A stretch of DNA of 43,590 nucleotides from positions 1 to 43,590 of the forward strand of contig JACRJA010000054.1 in assembly GCA_016235745.1 (NCBI GenBank), in the 5' to 3' direction. The notes beneath the pieces were generated by a model, which was not told the DNA's origin, searched no databases, and saw only the letters and a program-made list of their open reading frames with translations. Positions within the stretch are counted from its first letter, which is position 1. The number at the start of each line of letters is the position of its first letter. A program made the translations under genes and the position numbers. Shown here piece by piece: positions 31,562-40,421 of the stretch. This DNA comes from Rhodocyclales bacterium (GTDB lineage Bacteria > Pseudomonadota > Gammaproteobacteria > Burkholderiales > Rhodocyclaceae).

Positions 31562-32648
31562 CGATGCCCACTGGATGCGCCGGGCGCTGTGGCTCGCGCG
31601 CAAGGGGCTGGAGACTACCACGCCCAATCCGCGCGTCGGCTGCGTCATCGTCTCTGCCGACGGACGCCTCGTGGGTGAAGGATGGCACGAGCGCGCCGGC
31701 GAACCGCACGCCGAGGTCCACGCCCTGCGCCAGGCGGGGGAGGCTGCCCGCGGCGCCACCTGCTACGTCACGCTCGAACCCTGCAGCCATCATGGCCGTA
31801 CCCCGCCCTGCGCCGACGCGCTCATCACCGCCGGCCTGGGGCGCGTCGTCGTCGCCCTGCAAGACCCCAACCCGCGCGTGGCCGGCCAGGGGATCGAGCG
31901 TCTGCGTCGGGCCGGCATCCCCGTCGACGTCGGTCAGTGCGCAGCGGAATCGGCCGAACTCAACCGGGGCTTTCTCCTGCGTATGACCCAGGGCCGCCCC
32001 TGGTTCCGTCTTAAGAGCGCCGCCACGCTCGACGGACGCACCGCCCTTGCCGACGGGCGCAGCCGCTGGATCACGGGCGACGCCGCCCGGCGCGACGTGC
32101 ACCGCTGGCGTGCCCGCTCCTGCCTCGTACTCACCACCATCGCCACCGTGCTCGCCGACGACCCCGAGCTCACGGTGCGCCACGTCCCCTGTCGGCGTCA
32201 GCCGCGCCGCGCCGTGCTCGACAGCACCCTACGCCTGCCCGAATCCGCCCGCCTGCTGCAAGGCGAGCCGGTGTGGATTTTCACGGTTGGTGAGGATAGG
32301 GAAAAACGCGCCCGCCTCGAAGCCCGAGGGCATCGCGTCATCCAGTTGCCGGCTAACGCCGCCGGGCGTATCGATCTCGCGGCGCTCGCCCATTGGCTGG
32401 GGAAACACGAGATCAACGAGGTCCTGATCGAAGCCGGCGCCACGGCCAATGCCGCCTTCCTTAGCGCCGGTCTCGTCGACGAATGGCTGCACTACGCCGC
32501 CCCCTGCATTCTGGGCGATCAGGCGCGTGCCCTTTTCGCGTTGCCCGAGCCGCCCACCCTCGAAGACGCGCCGCGCTTTCGTCTGCAAGAAACGAAACGC
32601 CTGGGCGAAGACTTACGCCTGCGCCTGCGCCCCGCAGACCGGGCATGA
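31536..32648 (+). CDS. ribD: Riboflavin biosynthesis deaminase/reductase RibD
   Basis: This 370-residue bifunctional enzyme first deaminates the pyrimidine of the riboflavin precursor and then reduces its ribosyl group. The N-terminal deaminase has the zinc motifs HAEVHAL (about 58) and [11 protein letters not shown] (about 83-93). The C-terminal reductase starts near residue 155 ([13 protein letters not shown]) and includes [13 protein letters not shown]. The start at 31536 is inside nrdR and has only a weak ribosome site; an ATG 13 codons on is possible. Its last 36 bases overlap the convergent moeB gene. No other rib genes are in the window. Confidence 0.95.
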   Translation: MPPTSSVPDDAHWMRRALWLARKGLETTTPNPRVGCVIVSADGRLVGEGWHERAGEPHAEVHALRQAGEAARGATCYVTLEPCSHHGRTPPCADALITAGLGRVVVALQDPNPRVAGQGIERLRRAGIPVDVGQCAAESAELNRGFLLRMTQGRPWFRLKSAATLDGRTALADGRSRWITGDAARRDVHRWRARSCLVLTTIATVLADDPELTVRHVPCRRQPRRAVLDSTLRLPESARLLQGEPVWIFTVGEDREKRARLEARGHRVIQLPANAAGRIDLAALAHWLGKHEINEVLIEAGATANAAFLSAGLVDEWLHYAAPCILGDQARALFALPEPPTLEDAPRFRLQETKRLGEDLRLRLRPADRA

Positions 32649-33371
32649 AAGGTCCCGCGTCACGTTCAAGCTGCGCCACTGCATCGTCAAGGCATCGAAG
32701 AGCACCAGCTTGCCGGAAAGCGCCGCGCCCAGTCCCGCGAGCCACTTGATCGCCTCGGCGGCAAGCGCCGTGCCGATGAGGCCGGTGAGCGGCGCGAACA
32801 CGCCCATCACGGCGCAGCGCAGCTCCTCGTCCTCGGCTTCTTCGGGAAAGAGGCAGCGGTAACACGCTCCGCCGCGCCCCGCCCGGTCGAACACGGCGAT
32901 CTGTCCCGAGAAACGGATCGCCGAGCCGGAGAAGAGCGGCTTTCCCGCCGCCACGCAAGCGCGATTGACGGCGTGGCGCGTGGGAAAGTTGTCGCTGCAA
33001 TCGAGCACCAGGTCGACCTCGGCCACCGCCTGCGCCAAGCGATCTGCCTCCAGACGCGTCTGCAGCGGCACCACCTCGACCAGAGGATTGACGCGGGCGA
33101 GCGCCGCCCGCGCCGCCAGCACCTTGGGCTGACCGATCGCCCCTTCATCGTAGAGCGTCTGGCGCTGCAGGTTGGTGGCATCGACCACGTCATCGTCGGC
33201 AAGAAACAGACGGCCGATGCCGGCCGAGGCGAGATACCACGCTGCCGGGCAACCCAGGCCGCCCGCCCCGACGATCAGCGCCCTGCCCTGCCCGATGCGC
33301 TCCTGCCCTTCGATGCCGATCTCGGACAGGAGCAGGTGGCGGCTATAGCGCAGCAGCGCCGCGTCGTCCAT
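32613..33371 (-). CDS. moeB: MoeB/ThiF-type adenylyltransferase
   Basis: This 252-residue E1-like protein adenylates the C-terminal Gly of a ubiquitin-like sulfur carrier (MoaD or ThiS). The ATP-binding fold shows ALIVGAGGLGCPAAWYL (residues 32-48) and DDVVDATNLQRQ near 69. Zinc cysteines are in CYRCLFPE (about 165) and CPVCG at the C-terminus. MoeB and ThiF cannot be cleanly told apart by eye. The start lies 8 bases after the stop of the upstream protease gene, so translation is probably coupled. The 3' end overlaps ribD. Confidence 0.9.
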   Translation of the reverse strand: MDDAALLRYSRHLLLSEIGIEGQERIGQGRALIVGAGGLGCPAAWYLASAGIGRLFLADDDVVDATNLQRQTLYDEGAIGQPKVLAARAALARVNPLVEVVPLQTRLEADRLAQAVAEVDLVLDCSDNFPTRHAVNRACVAAGKPLFSGSAIRFSGQIAVFDRAGRGGACYRCLFPEEAEDEELRCAVMGVFAPLTGLIGTALAAEAIKWLAGLGAALSGKLVLFDALTMQWRSLNVTRDLSCPVCGAQAQA

Positions 33372-33379
33372 AGGACGGG

Positions 33380-34816
33380 TCAGCGTTTCGCCGTTTTCGC
33401 GGCCTGACCGAGGGCGGAGGTCTCGGCCGGCGGGGCAGGAGGAGGCACACCCTCGCGCAGCCACTTCAAGGCCGCCTGATACTGCCGGTCTTCACTCGAG
33501 CCGTACTCGAACTTGGGCGGCATATCAGGCTCTTCGTCGGGCGCTTCCTCCTTGCTCTCCCCGGCCACCGTCTCGCCAGGCCCGGCCCGTTTGACGTCTT
33601 TGCCGTCAAGCTCGAGGTGCTGCTGCAAGTCGGCCTCTCGCAGAAAGCGCGCCGCCCCATTCTCGGTTTCTTCGACGACGAAGTCCGGCTCGATTCCCTT
33701 GGCCTGGATCGAACGGCCGCTGGGGGTGTAATAGAGCGCCGTGGTGAGCTTGAGCGCCGCGCCGTTGTTGAGCGGCAGGATGGTCTGCACCGAGCCCTTG
33801 CCGAACGTGCGCGTTCCCATGATCTTCGCCCGGCCATGATCCTGCAAGACGCCCGCCACGATCTCGGAAGCTGAAGCCGAACCGCCATTGACCAGCACCA
33901 CCATCGGCAAGGAGCGATATTCCGGCGGCAGATCGGCGAGGTAGTCGCGCTCACGGGGCCCGCGCAGATAATCGGACGGGCGCACGCGGTATTCACGCTG
34001 CGAATCCGGCAGACGGCCGGAGGTCTTCACCACCAGGGCGTCGTCGGGCAGGAAGGCGCCGGATACGCCGATCGCTGCATTGAGCAGGCCGCCCGGGTCG
34101 TTACGCAGATCGAGGATCACGCCCTGCAGCGCCCCCTCCTGGCGCAGCTTGCGCAGATGATCGACGAGCATGGGACCGGTGTTTTCCTGGAACTGCGTCA
34201 CGCGCACGTAAGCGATGCCTCCGTCGCGCTTGCTCTTGACGCTGCGCACGGTGATCACCTCGCGCGTGAGCGTGAGCACGATGGGCTTGTCGACCTCCTT
34301 GCGCACGATGGTGAGCTTCACCTTGGTCCCGGGTTTGCCGCGCATGCGCTTGACCGCATCGCGCAGGGTCATGCCCTTGACCGGCGTCTCGTCGATCTTC
34401 ACGATCAGATCGCCCGCCTTGATGCCGGCGCGAAACGCCGGGGTATCCTCGATCGGCGAGACCACTTTGACGAAGCCGTCTTCCATTCCCACCTCGATGC
34501 CCAGCCCGCCGAACTCGCCCTGGGTGCCGACCTGCAGCTCCTGGTATTCCTCGGGGTCGAGATAGGCCGAGTGCGGATCGAGGCCGCTCACCATGCCGCG
34601 GATCGCCTCGGTGATGAGCTTTTGATCCTCTACCGGCTCGACGTAGCCTTTCTTGACCGCGTCGTAGACCTCGGCAAACGCCCGCAGATCTTCGAGCGGC
34701 AAGGAGGGCGAGGCATTGCGCTCGGCCCAGGCCGACAGATTGAGCGTGAGCAGGACGCCGCCCACCACCGCTGCCACCAACAAGGAAACCCGACTGATCC
34801 AGCGCCGCATTCGCAT
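33380..34816 (-). CDS. C-terminal processing peptidase, S41 family
   Basis: This protein of about 478 residues is a periplasmic serine protease of the CtpA/Prc type. An N-terminal membrane anchor or signal is at 8-30. A PDZ domain covers about 90-170 with FGGLGIEV. The S41 core has the catalytic Ser in GGSASASEI (about 325) and Lys in TRTFGKGSVQ (about 350). The last 70 residues are Pro/Glu-rich. Starts are ambiguous: GTG 34819, ATG 34816 or ATG 34810, the last having the best spacing to GGGG. It follows the EnvC-like gene by about 12 bases, as in many proteobacteria. Confidence 0.93.
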   Translation of the reverse strand: MRMRRWISRVSLLVAAVVGGVLLTLNLSAWAERNASPSLPLEDLRAFAEVYDAVKKGYVEPVEDQKLITEAIRGMVSGLDPHSAYLDPEEYQELQVGTQGEFGGLGIEVGMEDGFVKVVSPIEDTPAFRAGIKAGDLIVKIDETPVKGMTLRDAVKRMRGKPGTKVKLTIVRKEVDKPIVLTLTREVITVRSVKSKRDGGIAYVRVTQFQENTGPMLVDHLRKLRQEGALQGVILDLRNDPGGLLNAAIGVSGAFLPDDALVVKTSGRLPDSQREYRVRPSDYLRGPRERDYLADLPPEYRSLPMVVLVNGGSASASEIVAGVLQDHGRAKIMGTRTFGKGSVQTILPLNNGAALKLTTALYYTPSGRSIQAKGIEPDFVVEETENGAARFLREADLQQHLELDGKDVKRAGPGETVAGESKEEAPDEEPDMPPKFEYGSSEDRQYQAALKWLREGVPPPAPPAETSALGQAAKTAKR

Positions 34817-34831
34817 CACCCCGAGATTGTG

Positions 34832-36187
34832 TCAGCCGCCGATCCATCGCAGGGGATCGAGCGGCTCACCATTGTGCCTGATTTCGAAGTATAACCCCGA
34901 GCGGCCCATGTTGCCGCTCGTCCCCGTGGTGGCGATCATCTCCCCGGCCTGCACCCGCTGCTGCGGCTCGCGCAGCAAAGTATCCGCATTGGCGTAGACG
35001 GTGAGATAGCCGCCCCCGTGATCGAGGATGATTAGATTACCATAACCGCGCAGCCAGTCGGCGTAAGCGACCATGCCGTCGGCCACCGCCCGTACCGGCT
35101 GCCCCGCCCCGGCGGCGATGAACACCCCGCGCCACGTCCCTCCTTCGGGGCGGGAGGCGCCGAAGCGTCCCTGCACGCTGCCCTGCACCGGCCAGCCCAG
35201 ACGGCCGCGCAGGCCCGACAGCGGCGCGCCGGCAGCCGAGGCGTCGGCAATGCGCCGCGCCGGGCGCGAAGGAGTCTCGTCTTCCGGAGGCTTCGGCGAA
35301 GCCGAAGATTCGGCAGGGAGCGCGACGCTCGCCTCGCGTTTGGCTTGCGCCGCCGCGCGCTGTGCCGCTTCGCGCCGCTCACGCTCACGCCTTGCTTCCT
35401 CCTCCCGGCGCAGGCGCTCCTGCCGCGCTGCTTCCTCGCGCCGCGCCCGCTCCTGCGCTTCCAGCCGGCGCACCAGCTGGGTGAGCGCCGCGGCGTCGGC
35501 CTCGATCTCGCGCTTGCGATCCTTGGCCGCCTGCAGCTGTTGCGCCAGCGACTCACGCAACTGCCGCCGCTGCTGCGCCAGCACCTGCCAGCGTTGTGCT
35601 TCCTGCGTCGCATCTTCCCTCACCCGAGCCAGGCGCTCCTGACGGCGCTCGAGCTCCGCGCGCAGCGCCACTGCGCGGGTTTGCTGTTCGCGCAAGGCGG
35701 CGACGCGCCGGGCCCGGTCGGCGGCGAGCAGCTCCAGATAATGCGCCCGGCGCCCCGCCTCGGCCGGATCCTCGCTGGAGAAAATCGGATCGAACGGCCG
35801 CTGGCGGCGGTAATACTCCCGCGCCCACGCCGCCACTTCCTCCTGATGCTGCGCGATCGAGCGCTCCAGCTCCGCCAGGGTAGCCTCGTTCTCGGCGATG
35901 CGCGCCGACAGCGTCTCTTCCTCGGCGCGCAGCCGCTCCAGCTTGCGCGCCGAGGCGTTGGCCGCACGTTCCGCCTCCTTCAGCTTCGCCTCGGTCTCCC
36001 GACGGCGCGACTCGGTCTGGCGCACCTCACGGTCGATGCGCTGCATCTCGCGCTGCAGGTTCTGCAGCTCGGAGCGCTTCTCCCCCAGCCCTTCTCCCTG
36101 CGGCGCCCCGGCCGAATGGGCGAACGAGCCGGCTGCGACCAGCAGCACGAAGCCTGCCGCTGCGGCCGCAAACCAGCGCCCGATCAT
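34832..36187 (-). CDS. envC: EnvC-like murein hydrolase activator (degenerate LytM)
   Basis: This 451-residue exported protein has a signal peptide (about 1-27), a long charged coiled coil (30-290, then Arg/Glu/Ala-rich) and a C-terminal LytM/M23 domain (about 335-451). In active M23 enzymes the zinc ligands are the HxxxD pair and HxH. Here those sites read TWRGVFI and GLYFEIRHNG, so catalysis is lost, as in EnvC, which activates amidases during cell division. I infer the same role. It lies between gpmA (25-base gap) and the S41 protease. The ATG at 36187 lacks a strong ribosome site. Confidence 0.9.
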   Translation of the reverse strand: MIGRWFAAAAAGFVLLVAAGSFAHSAGAPQGEGLGEKRSELQNLQREMQRIDREVRQTESRRRETEAKLKEAERAANASARKLERLRAEEETLSARIAENEATLAELERSIAQHQEEVAAWAREYYRRQRPFDPIFSSEDPAEAGRRAHYLELLAADRARRVAALREQQTRAVALRAELERRQERLARVREDATQEAQRWQVLAQQRRQLRESLAQQLQAAKDRKREIEADAAALTQLVRRLEAQERARREEAARQERLRREEEARRERERREAAQRAAAQAKREASVALPAESSASPKPPEDETPSRPARRIADASAAGAPLSGLRGRLGWPVQGSVQGRFGASRPEGGTWRGVFIAAGAGQPVRAVADGMVAYADWLRGYGNLIILDHGGGYLTVYANADTLLREPQQRVQAGEMIATTGTSGNMGRSGLYFEIRHNGEPLDPLRWIGG

Positions 36188-36212
36188 CGGTGCATCGCCC
36201 GGGGCATCGGGT

Positions 36213-36962
36213 TCACTTCTTCGTACGCCCTTGCGCCGCCACCGCCGCCTGCTGCGCCTTGATCGTCTCCTCGTCGGCGAGGTAGTAGCTCTTGAGCGGC
36301 CGGCAGCTCTCGTCCAGCTCATAGACGAGGGGCTGGGCGGTGGGACTGTTGAGCCCGACGATGTCCTGATCCGACACCTTGTCGAGATATTTGATGAGCG
36401 CGCGCAGGCTGTTGCCATGAGCCGCGATGAGGATGCGCTCCCCGGCGAGGATGCGCGGCACGATCACCGTCTGCCAGTAAGGCACGAAGCGCGCCACCGT
36501 GTCCTTGAGGCATTCGGTGCGGGGAAAATCGGCTTTGGGCAGGTCGCGGTAGCGCGGATCGTTCCACGTGATGCGGGGATCGTCCTCGGGCAGCGGCGGC
36601 GGCGGGACATCGTAAGAACGGCGCCACAGCAGCACCTGCTCGTCGCCGTATTTGGCCGCCGTCTCGGCCTTGTCCAGCCCCTGCAGCGCACCGTAGTGAC
36701 GCTCGTTGAGCCGCCAGGAATGCTCTACCGGCAGCCAGAGTTGGTCGAGCTCTTCGAGCACGATGTTGAGCGTCTTGTTCGCCCGTTTCAGCACCGAGGT
36801 AAACGCCCGATCGAAGGAAAAGCCGCGCTCGCGCAGCAGCCGCCCGGCCGCGCGCGCCTCTTCGACGCCTTTCTCCGTGAGATCGACGTCGGTCCAGCCG
36901 GTGAAGCGGTTCTCCTTGTTCCAGGTGGATTCGCCATGACGCAACAGCACGATCTTGTACAT
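36213..36962 (-). CDS. gpmA: 2,3-bisphosphoglycerate-dependent phosphoglycerate mutase
   Basis: This 249-residue glycolytic enzyme interconverts 3- and 2-phosphoglycerate. The phosphorylated His is in [18 protein letters not shown] (residues 6-23). The [12 protein letters not shown] segment is near 85, and the second catalytic His is in [11 protein letters not shown] (about 182-192). I chose ATG 36962, which has AGAGG six bases upstream; ATG 36968 adds two residues. It is the first gene of the leftward gpmA-envC-ctp-moeB run and diverges from the rhodanese gene over 130 bases. Confidence 0.96.
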   Translation of the reverse strand: MYKIVLLRHGESTWNKENRFTGWTDVDLTEKGVEEARAAGRLLRERGFSFDRAFTSVLKRANKTLNIVLEELDQLWLPVEHSWRLNERHYGALQGLDKAETAAKYGDEQVLLWRRSYDVPPPPLPEDDPRITWNDPRYRDLPKADFPRTECLKDTVARFVPYWQTVIVPRILAGERILIAAHGNSLRALIKYLDKVSDQDIVGLNSPTAQPLVYELDESCRPLKSYYLADEETIKAQQAAVAAQGRTKK

Positions 36963-37092
36963 GATCATCCTCTGATATGATTGGACACCTCGATCGGCGC
37001 ACGGGCGAGGGCAGCGGCACACCACGATCGAGCCGAGCATTTTATCGCAGCCGCCGCACGTGCACCGTTCCATCCCGTCGCGAAAGGAGGCA
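36963..37092. promoter_or_regulatory. Divergent intergenic region gpmA / rhodanese
   Basis: On the minus strand TAAAAT (37044-37039) is a possible -10 for gpmA. On the plus strand TATGAT (36976-36981) with TTGTAC (36955-36960) at only 15 bases is a weaker candidate for the rhodanese gene. An eight-base palindrome ATGATCAT spans 36961-36968 at the gpmA start. No hairpin terminator is seen. Confidence 0.3.
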
Positions 37093-37524
37093 ATGTTGCA
37101 GGAATTTCTCGTGCAAAACTGGCACTGGGCCTTGCTCGCCGTGGCCAGCGGCCTGTGGTGGCTCGTCGAGACGGTGCGCAGCGCCACCGACGACAGCCGC
37201 GTCACGCCGACCCAGGCCGTCGTCATGGTCAACCGCGAAGACGCCGTCTTCGTCGACATCCGCAATGAGGCCGACTACCGCAAGGCGCATCTGCCCAACG
37301 CCCTCCATGTTCCCGCCGAGCGCCTCCTCGAAGATCATCGCCTCGAGCAGATGCGCTCGCGCCATCTCATCCTCTACTGCGACAGCGGCGTGCGTTCGGC
37401 CACCGCCTGCAAGAAGCTGCGCGCCGCCGGTTTCTCCCACGCCTACACGCTCGCCGGCGGCATCGATGCCTGGCGCAAGGCCAGCCTGCCGCTCGAGAGT
37501 GCATCCTCGAGGAAGAAGAAATGA
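37093..37524 (+). CDS. Membrane-anchored rhodanese-like protein
   Basis: This 143-residue protein has one N-terminal membrane segment (about 9-25) followed by a single rhodanese domain (40-135). The active-site loop is [10 protein letters not shown], with the catalytic Cys near residue 96 and the usual VRSA end; [10 protein letters not shown] closes the domain. It would handle sulfane sulfur, probably on the cytosolic face. AAAGGAGG lies three bases before the ATG. The stop overlaps grxC. The order rhodanese-grxC-secB-gpsA is standard in beta-proteobacteria. Confidence 0.93.
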   Translation: MLQEFLVQNWHWALLAVASGLWWLVETVRSATDDSRVTPTQAVVMVNREDAVFVDIRNEADYRKAHLPNALHVPAERLLEDHRLEQMRSRHLILYCDSGVRSATACKKLRAAGFSHAYTLAGGIDAWRKASLPLESASSRKKK

Positions 37525-37802
37525 GCGAATCCCCCAAAGTGCGTATGTACGCCACCCAGGTTTGCCCTTATTGCGTCCGCGCCGAGCAGCTGCTGCGGCG
37601 CAAGGGCGTGACCGCGATCGAAAAGATCCTGATCGACCGCGATCCTGCGCAACGAGACGAGATGATGCGCCTCACCGGCCGGCGCACCGTGCCGCAGATC
37701 TTCATCGGCCAGACGCACGTCGGCGGCTATGACGATCTCTACGAGCTCGACCGCCAGGGCAAGCTCGACGCGCTGTTGCAAGGCACCGCCTCTTCCTTTT
37801 GA
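37521..37802 (+). CDS. grxC: Glutaredoxin 3
   Basis: This 93-residue dithiol glutaredoxin has the active site CPYC at residues 15-18, the cis-Pro in RTVPQIFI and the glutathione-site motif GGYDDLYEL. It reduces protein disulfides with glutathione in the cytosol. It starts within the rhodanese stop codon (ATGA) and is followed after 21 bases by secB. Length and motifs are canonical. Confidence 0.96.
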   Translation: MSESPKVRMYATQVCPYCVRAEQLLRRKGVTAIEKILIDRDPAQRDEMMRLTGRRTVPQIFIGQTHVGGYDDLYELDRQGKLDALLQGTASSF

Positions 37803-37823
37803 TCCTCCTCACGGAACCCTACC

Positions 37824-38312
37824 ATGAGCGACACCAACGGTACGCAAACCTCCGATCAGCCGATCTTCAGCGTCGAGAAGCTCTACGTACGCGACCTCTC
37901 CATCGAGGTGCCGAACGCGCCGCAATGCTTTCTCGAGCGCGAGACGCCCAACATCGACGTGCAGCTGGCCACCGCTGCCACACGCCTGGACGAGGGCTTC
38001 TTCGACGTCACGCTCACCGTGACCGTCACGGCCAAGATCGGCCAGGACAAGACGCTCTTTCTCATCGAAGCGGCGCAGGCCGGCATCTTCCAGATCCGCA
38101 ACGTGCCAGAAGAGAACGTCGAACCGCTGCTCTTCGTCGCCTGCCCCAACCTGCTCTACCCCTATGCGCGCGAGGTCGTCACCTCCTCATCGCTGCGCGC
38201 CGGCTTCCAGCCGGTGATCCTGGCACCGGTCAACTTCGAGGCGCTCTACGCGCAGCAGAAGCGTCAAGCCGAACTCGCCCAGAGCGGCGAGGGCGAAGCG
38301 CGCCTACAGTGA
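37824..38312 (+). CDS. secB: Protein-export chaperone SecB
   Basis: This 162-residue chaperone forms tetramers that hold preproteins unfolded and deliver them to SecA. Family marks are QPIFSVEKLYVRDLSIEVPNAP-like sequence at 13-33, LERETPNIDVQL and CPNLLYPYAREVV around 110. The C-terminal tail is Glu/Ala-rich. No strong ribosome site precedes the ATG, so coupling to grxC is plausible. The SH3b gene follows after 7 bases. Confidence 0.96.
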   Translation: MSDTNGTQTSDQPIFSVEKLYVRDLSIEVPNAPQCFLERETPNIDVQLATAATRLDEGFFDVTLTVTVTAKIGQDKTLFLIEAAQAGIFQIRNVPEENVEPLLFVACPNLLYPYAREVVTSSSLRAGFQPVILAPVNFEALYAQQKRQAELAQSGEGEARLQ

Positions 38313-38319
38313 GCCCGAG

Positions 38320-38796
38320 ATGAAACGGCGGGCCTGGGGGCTTCTCGGCGCAGGGACCAGCCGGGCGTTTGCCTGGCTGGCCGCCGTGTTGATCCTCGTG
38401 GCGCACGTCCCGGCCCATGCCCAAGGGGCGACGTATCGCCACGTCACCACCCTCACCCCGGCCTATCTCGCCCCCGGCGAGCCGGTACCCGTCTTCTCGC
38501 TGCTGCCCGGCACGCCGGTGGAATGGATCCAGAACCGCGGCGAATGGGCGCAGATCCGGGACGCCGAAGGGGGGTTGTACTGGGTGCCTGCCGCCCATCT
38601 CGACGATCTGCGCACGGTGATCGTCATCGTCGACCGCGCCGACATCCGCTCGGCGCCCGATCCCGAGGCAGCCATCGTCTGCGAGGTCGAGCGCAACGTC
38701 GTCCTGGCGCTGCTGGGCACGAGCGACGGCTGGGCCGAAGTCGCCGCCGGCCCGCTGCGCGGCTTCATCCCTCGCAGCGCCGTATGGGGGCTGTGA
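38320..38796 (+). CDS. Exported SH3b-domain protein
   Basis: This 158-residue protein has a signal peptide (hydrophobic 16-32, cut near AHA-QG) and two SH3-like modules. The first, ASP-poor, carries PVPVFSLLPGTPVEWIQNRGEW (about 52-73). The second carries VDRADIRSAPDPEA (about 103-116) and ends RGFIPRSAVWGL. Bacterial SH3b domains often bind peptidoglycan. The function is not known. It lies between secB and gpsA, overlaps the gpsA start by three bases or fewer, and has AAGCGCG rather than a strong ribosome site. Confidence 0.85.
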   Translation: MKRRAWGLLGAGTSRAFAWLAAVLILVAHVPAHAQGATYRHVTTLTPAYLAPGEPVPVFSLLPGTPVEWIQNRGEWAQIRDAEGGLYWVPAAHLDDLRTVIVIVDRADIRSAPDPEAAIVCEVERNVVLALLGTSDGWAEVAAGPLRGFIPRSAVWGL

Positions 38797-39797
38797 TGCA
38801 GCTCGCCGTGCTCGGCGCCGGCGCCTGGGGCACGGCGCTCGCCATCGCCATGGCGCGCCGACACCGCGTGCGCCTGTGGTGCCGCGACCCGGCACAGGCC
38901 GAACGGATCGCGCGCGAGCGCTGTAATCGCCGCTACCTGCCCGAAGTCGCGCTGCCCGAGGAAGTCACCGTCACGGCGGATTTCCCCGAGGCGCTCGCCG
39001 GGGTGGATCTCGCCCTGATCGTCACGCCGCTCTCGGGGCTCGGATCCACCGTGGCGGCGCTCGCGCACGAGCGCCCCAAGCTCCCTTTTCTCTGGGCCTG
39101 CAAGGGGATCGACCCCGAGCGCCTGGCGCTGCCGCATCGCATCGTCGCCGAATCCTGGCCCGAGACTTTGCCGCCGCCGCACGCGGGCGTGCTCACCGGC
39201 CCCAGTTTCGCTCTGGAAGTGGCGCGCAACCTCCCCACCGCCCTGGTGCTCGCCGCCGCCGACGGCCACTGGGCCAAGCACTGGGTCGAGCGGCTACACC
39301 AGCCGCGCCTTCGCCTCTACGCCCACGACGACGTGGTCGGCGCCGAGGTGGGCGGAGCGCTCAAGAACGTCATCGCCATCGCCGCCGGCGTGGCCGACGG
39401 CCTGGGTTTCGGGCTCAACGCCCGCGCCGCCCTCGTCACCCGCGGGCTGGCCGAGATCGCCCGTCTTGCCCGAGCGCTCGGCGGGCGCGACGAAACCCTG
39501 ATGGGGCTGGCAGGGATGGGCGATCTCATCCTCACCACCACCGGCGCGCTCTCGCGCAACCGCCGCGTAGGGCTCATGCGCGCCACGGGAAAGCCACTGC
39601 CCGAGATCCTCACCGAGCTCGGCCACGTGGCTGAGGGCGTGCCCACCACCCGCGCGGCCGTGGCGCTCGCCCGGCGCCATGGCATCGAAATGCCCATTGC
39701 CGAAGCCGTCCATCGCCTGCTCTTCGAACCGGAGCTCGCCGCCGAGGCAGTGGTGGAGGCGCTGCTCGCGCGCGACCCGAAGTTCGAGCGCCTCTGA
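38796..39797 (+). CDS. gpsA: Glycerol-3-phosphate dehydrogenase [NAD(P)+]
   Basis: This 333-residue enzyme reduces dihydroxyacetone phosphate to sn-glycerol 3-phosphate, the backbone for phospholipids. The nucleotide-binding motif LGAGAWGTALA is at residues 6-16. The catalytic Lys is in GGALKNVIAIAAG (about 186-198), with GPSFALEVA near 133 and a GLAGMGDLILT segment near 237. Its ATG uses the last base of the upstream stop (TGATG). The gene links to psd and pssA through phospholipid synthesis. It converges with trmL, 9 bases away. Confidence 0.96.
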   Translation: MQLAVLGAGAWGTALAIAMARRHRVRLWCRDPAQAERIARERCNRRYLPEVALPEEVTVTADFPEALAGVDLALIVTPLSGLGSTVAALAHERPKLPFLWACKGIDPERLALPHRIVAESWPETLPPPHAGVLTGPSFALEVARNLPTALVLAAADGHWAKHWVERLHQPRLRLYAHDDVVGAEVGGALKNVIAIAAGVADGLGFGLNARAALVTRGLAEIARLARALGGRDETLMGLAGMGDLILTTTGALSRNRRVGLMRATGKPLPEILTELGHVAEGVPTTRAAVALARRHGIEMPIAEAVHRLLFEPELAAEAVVEALLARDPKFERL

Positions 39798-39806
39798 ACG
39801 CCCCTT

Positions 39807-40271
39807 TCACCCCCCGCCGGCAAACCCCTGCTGCCGCCAGGCCTCATAGACGACGAGCGCGACCGCGTTCGCCAGGTTGAGGCTGCGGTTGCCCGGCAGC
39901 ATGGGAATGCGCAAGCGCGCCGCCGCGGCGAATTCTTCCGCCACCTCAGGCGGCACGCCGCGCGTCTCAGAGCCAAAGACGAAGACGTCTCCCGGCGCGA
40001 ACGCCACGTTCGCATAGGAGCGGGCGCCTTTGCTCGTCAGCAGAAAACGGCGCCGCACGCCCAGCCAGGCGCGGCACGCCGCCCAATCCTTGTGCACCAC
40101 CACTTGTGCGAGGTCGTGATAATCGAGCCCGGCGCGGCGCAGGCCCTTGTCGTCGAGTACGAAGCCCAGCGGTCGCACCAGATGCAGCCGCGCCCCGGTG
40201 TTTGCCGCGAGCCGGATCACGTTGCCGGTGTTGGGCGCGATCTCTGGCTGGAATAGCACGATCTCAAACAT
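39807..40271 (-). CDS. trmL: tRNA (cytidine/uridine-34-2'-O)-methyltransferase TrmL
   Basis: This 154-residue SPOUT-class methyltransferase methylates the wobble nucleotide of two tRNA-Leu isoacceptors, one of which (UAA anticodon) is encoded in this window. The N-terminal substrate motif is PEIAPNTGNVIRLAANTGA (9-27). The knotted SAM site is VFGSETRGVP (about 97-106) and LPGNRSLNLANAVALVVYEA (about 124-143). Length is canonical. GAGGTG lies five bases before the ATG. It is alone on its strand between gpsA and comF. Confidence 0.95.
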   Translation of the reverse strand: MFEIVLFQPEIAPNTGNVIRLAANTGARLHLVRPLGFVLDDKGLRRAGLDYHDLAQVVVHKDWAACRAWLGVRRRFLLTSKGARSYANVAFAPGDVFVFGSETRGVPPEVAEEFAAAARLRIPMLPGNRSLNLANAVALVVYEAWRQQGFAGGG

Positions 40272-40421
40272 TGGGCACCTCGAACAACCTACTGCGCGGC
40301 CGCATGGCGGCGTTGCGCGGTGCTCGCAGGCTCGCCTATCTTCATGATAGGTCTCGCCTCCTGCGCTCCGGGCGCCTTGCCCTGCCGCCGCTCGCGACGG
40401 GTGTTCGCGGCGCCCCATTGT
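40272..40421. other. 150-base gap with an interrupted palindrome
   Basis: The gap between trmL and comF holds CCTATC-TTCAT-GATAGG (40335-40351) inside a wider imperfect pair GCAGG (40326-40330) and CCTGC (40360-40364). There is no T-run, so it is not a classical terminator for comF. Such nested palindromes resemble dispersed REP-like elements, which a genome search could confirm. I see no gene here. Confidence 0.4.
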
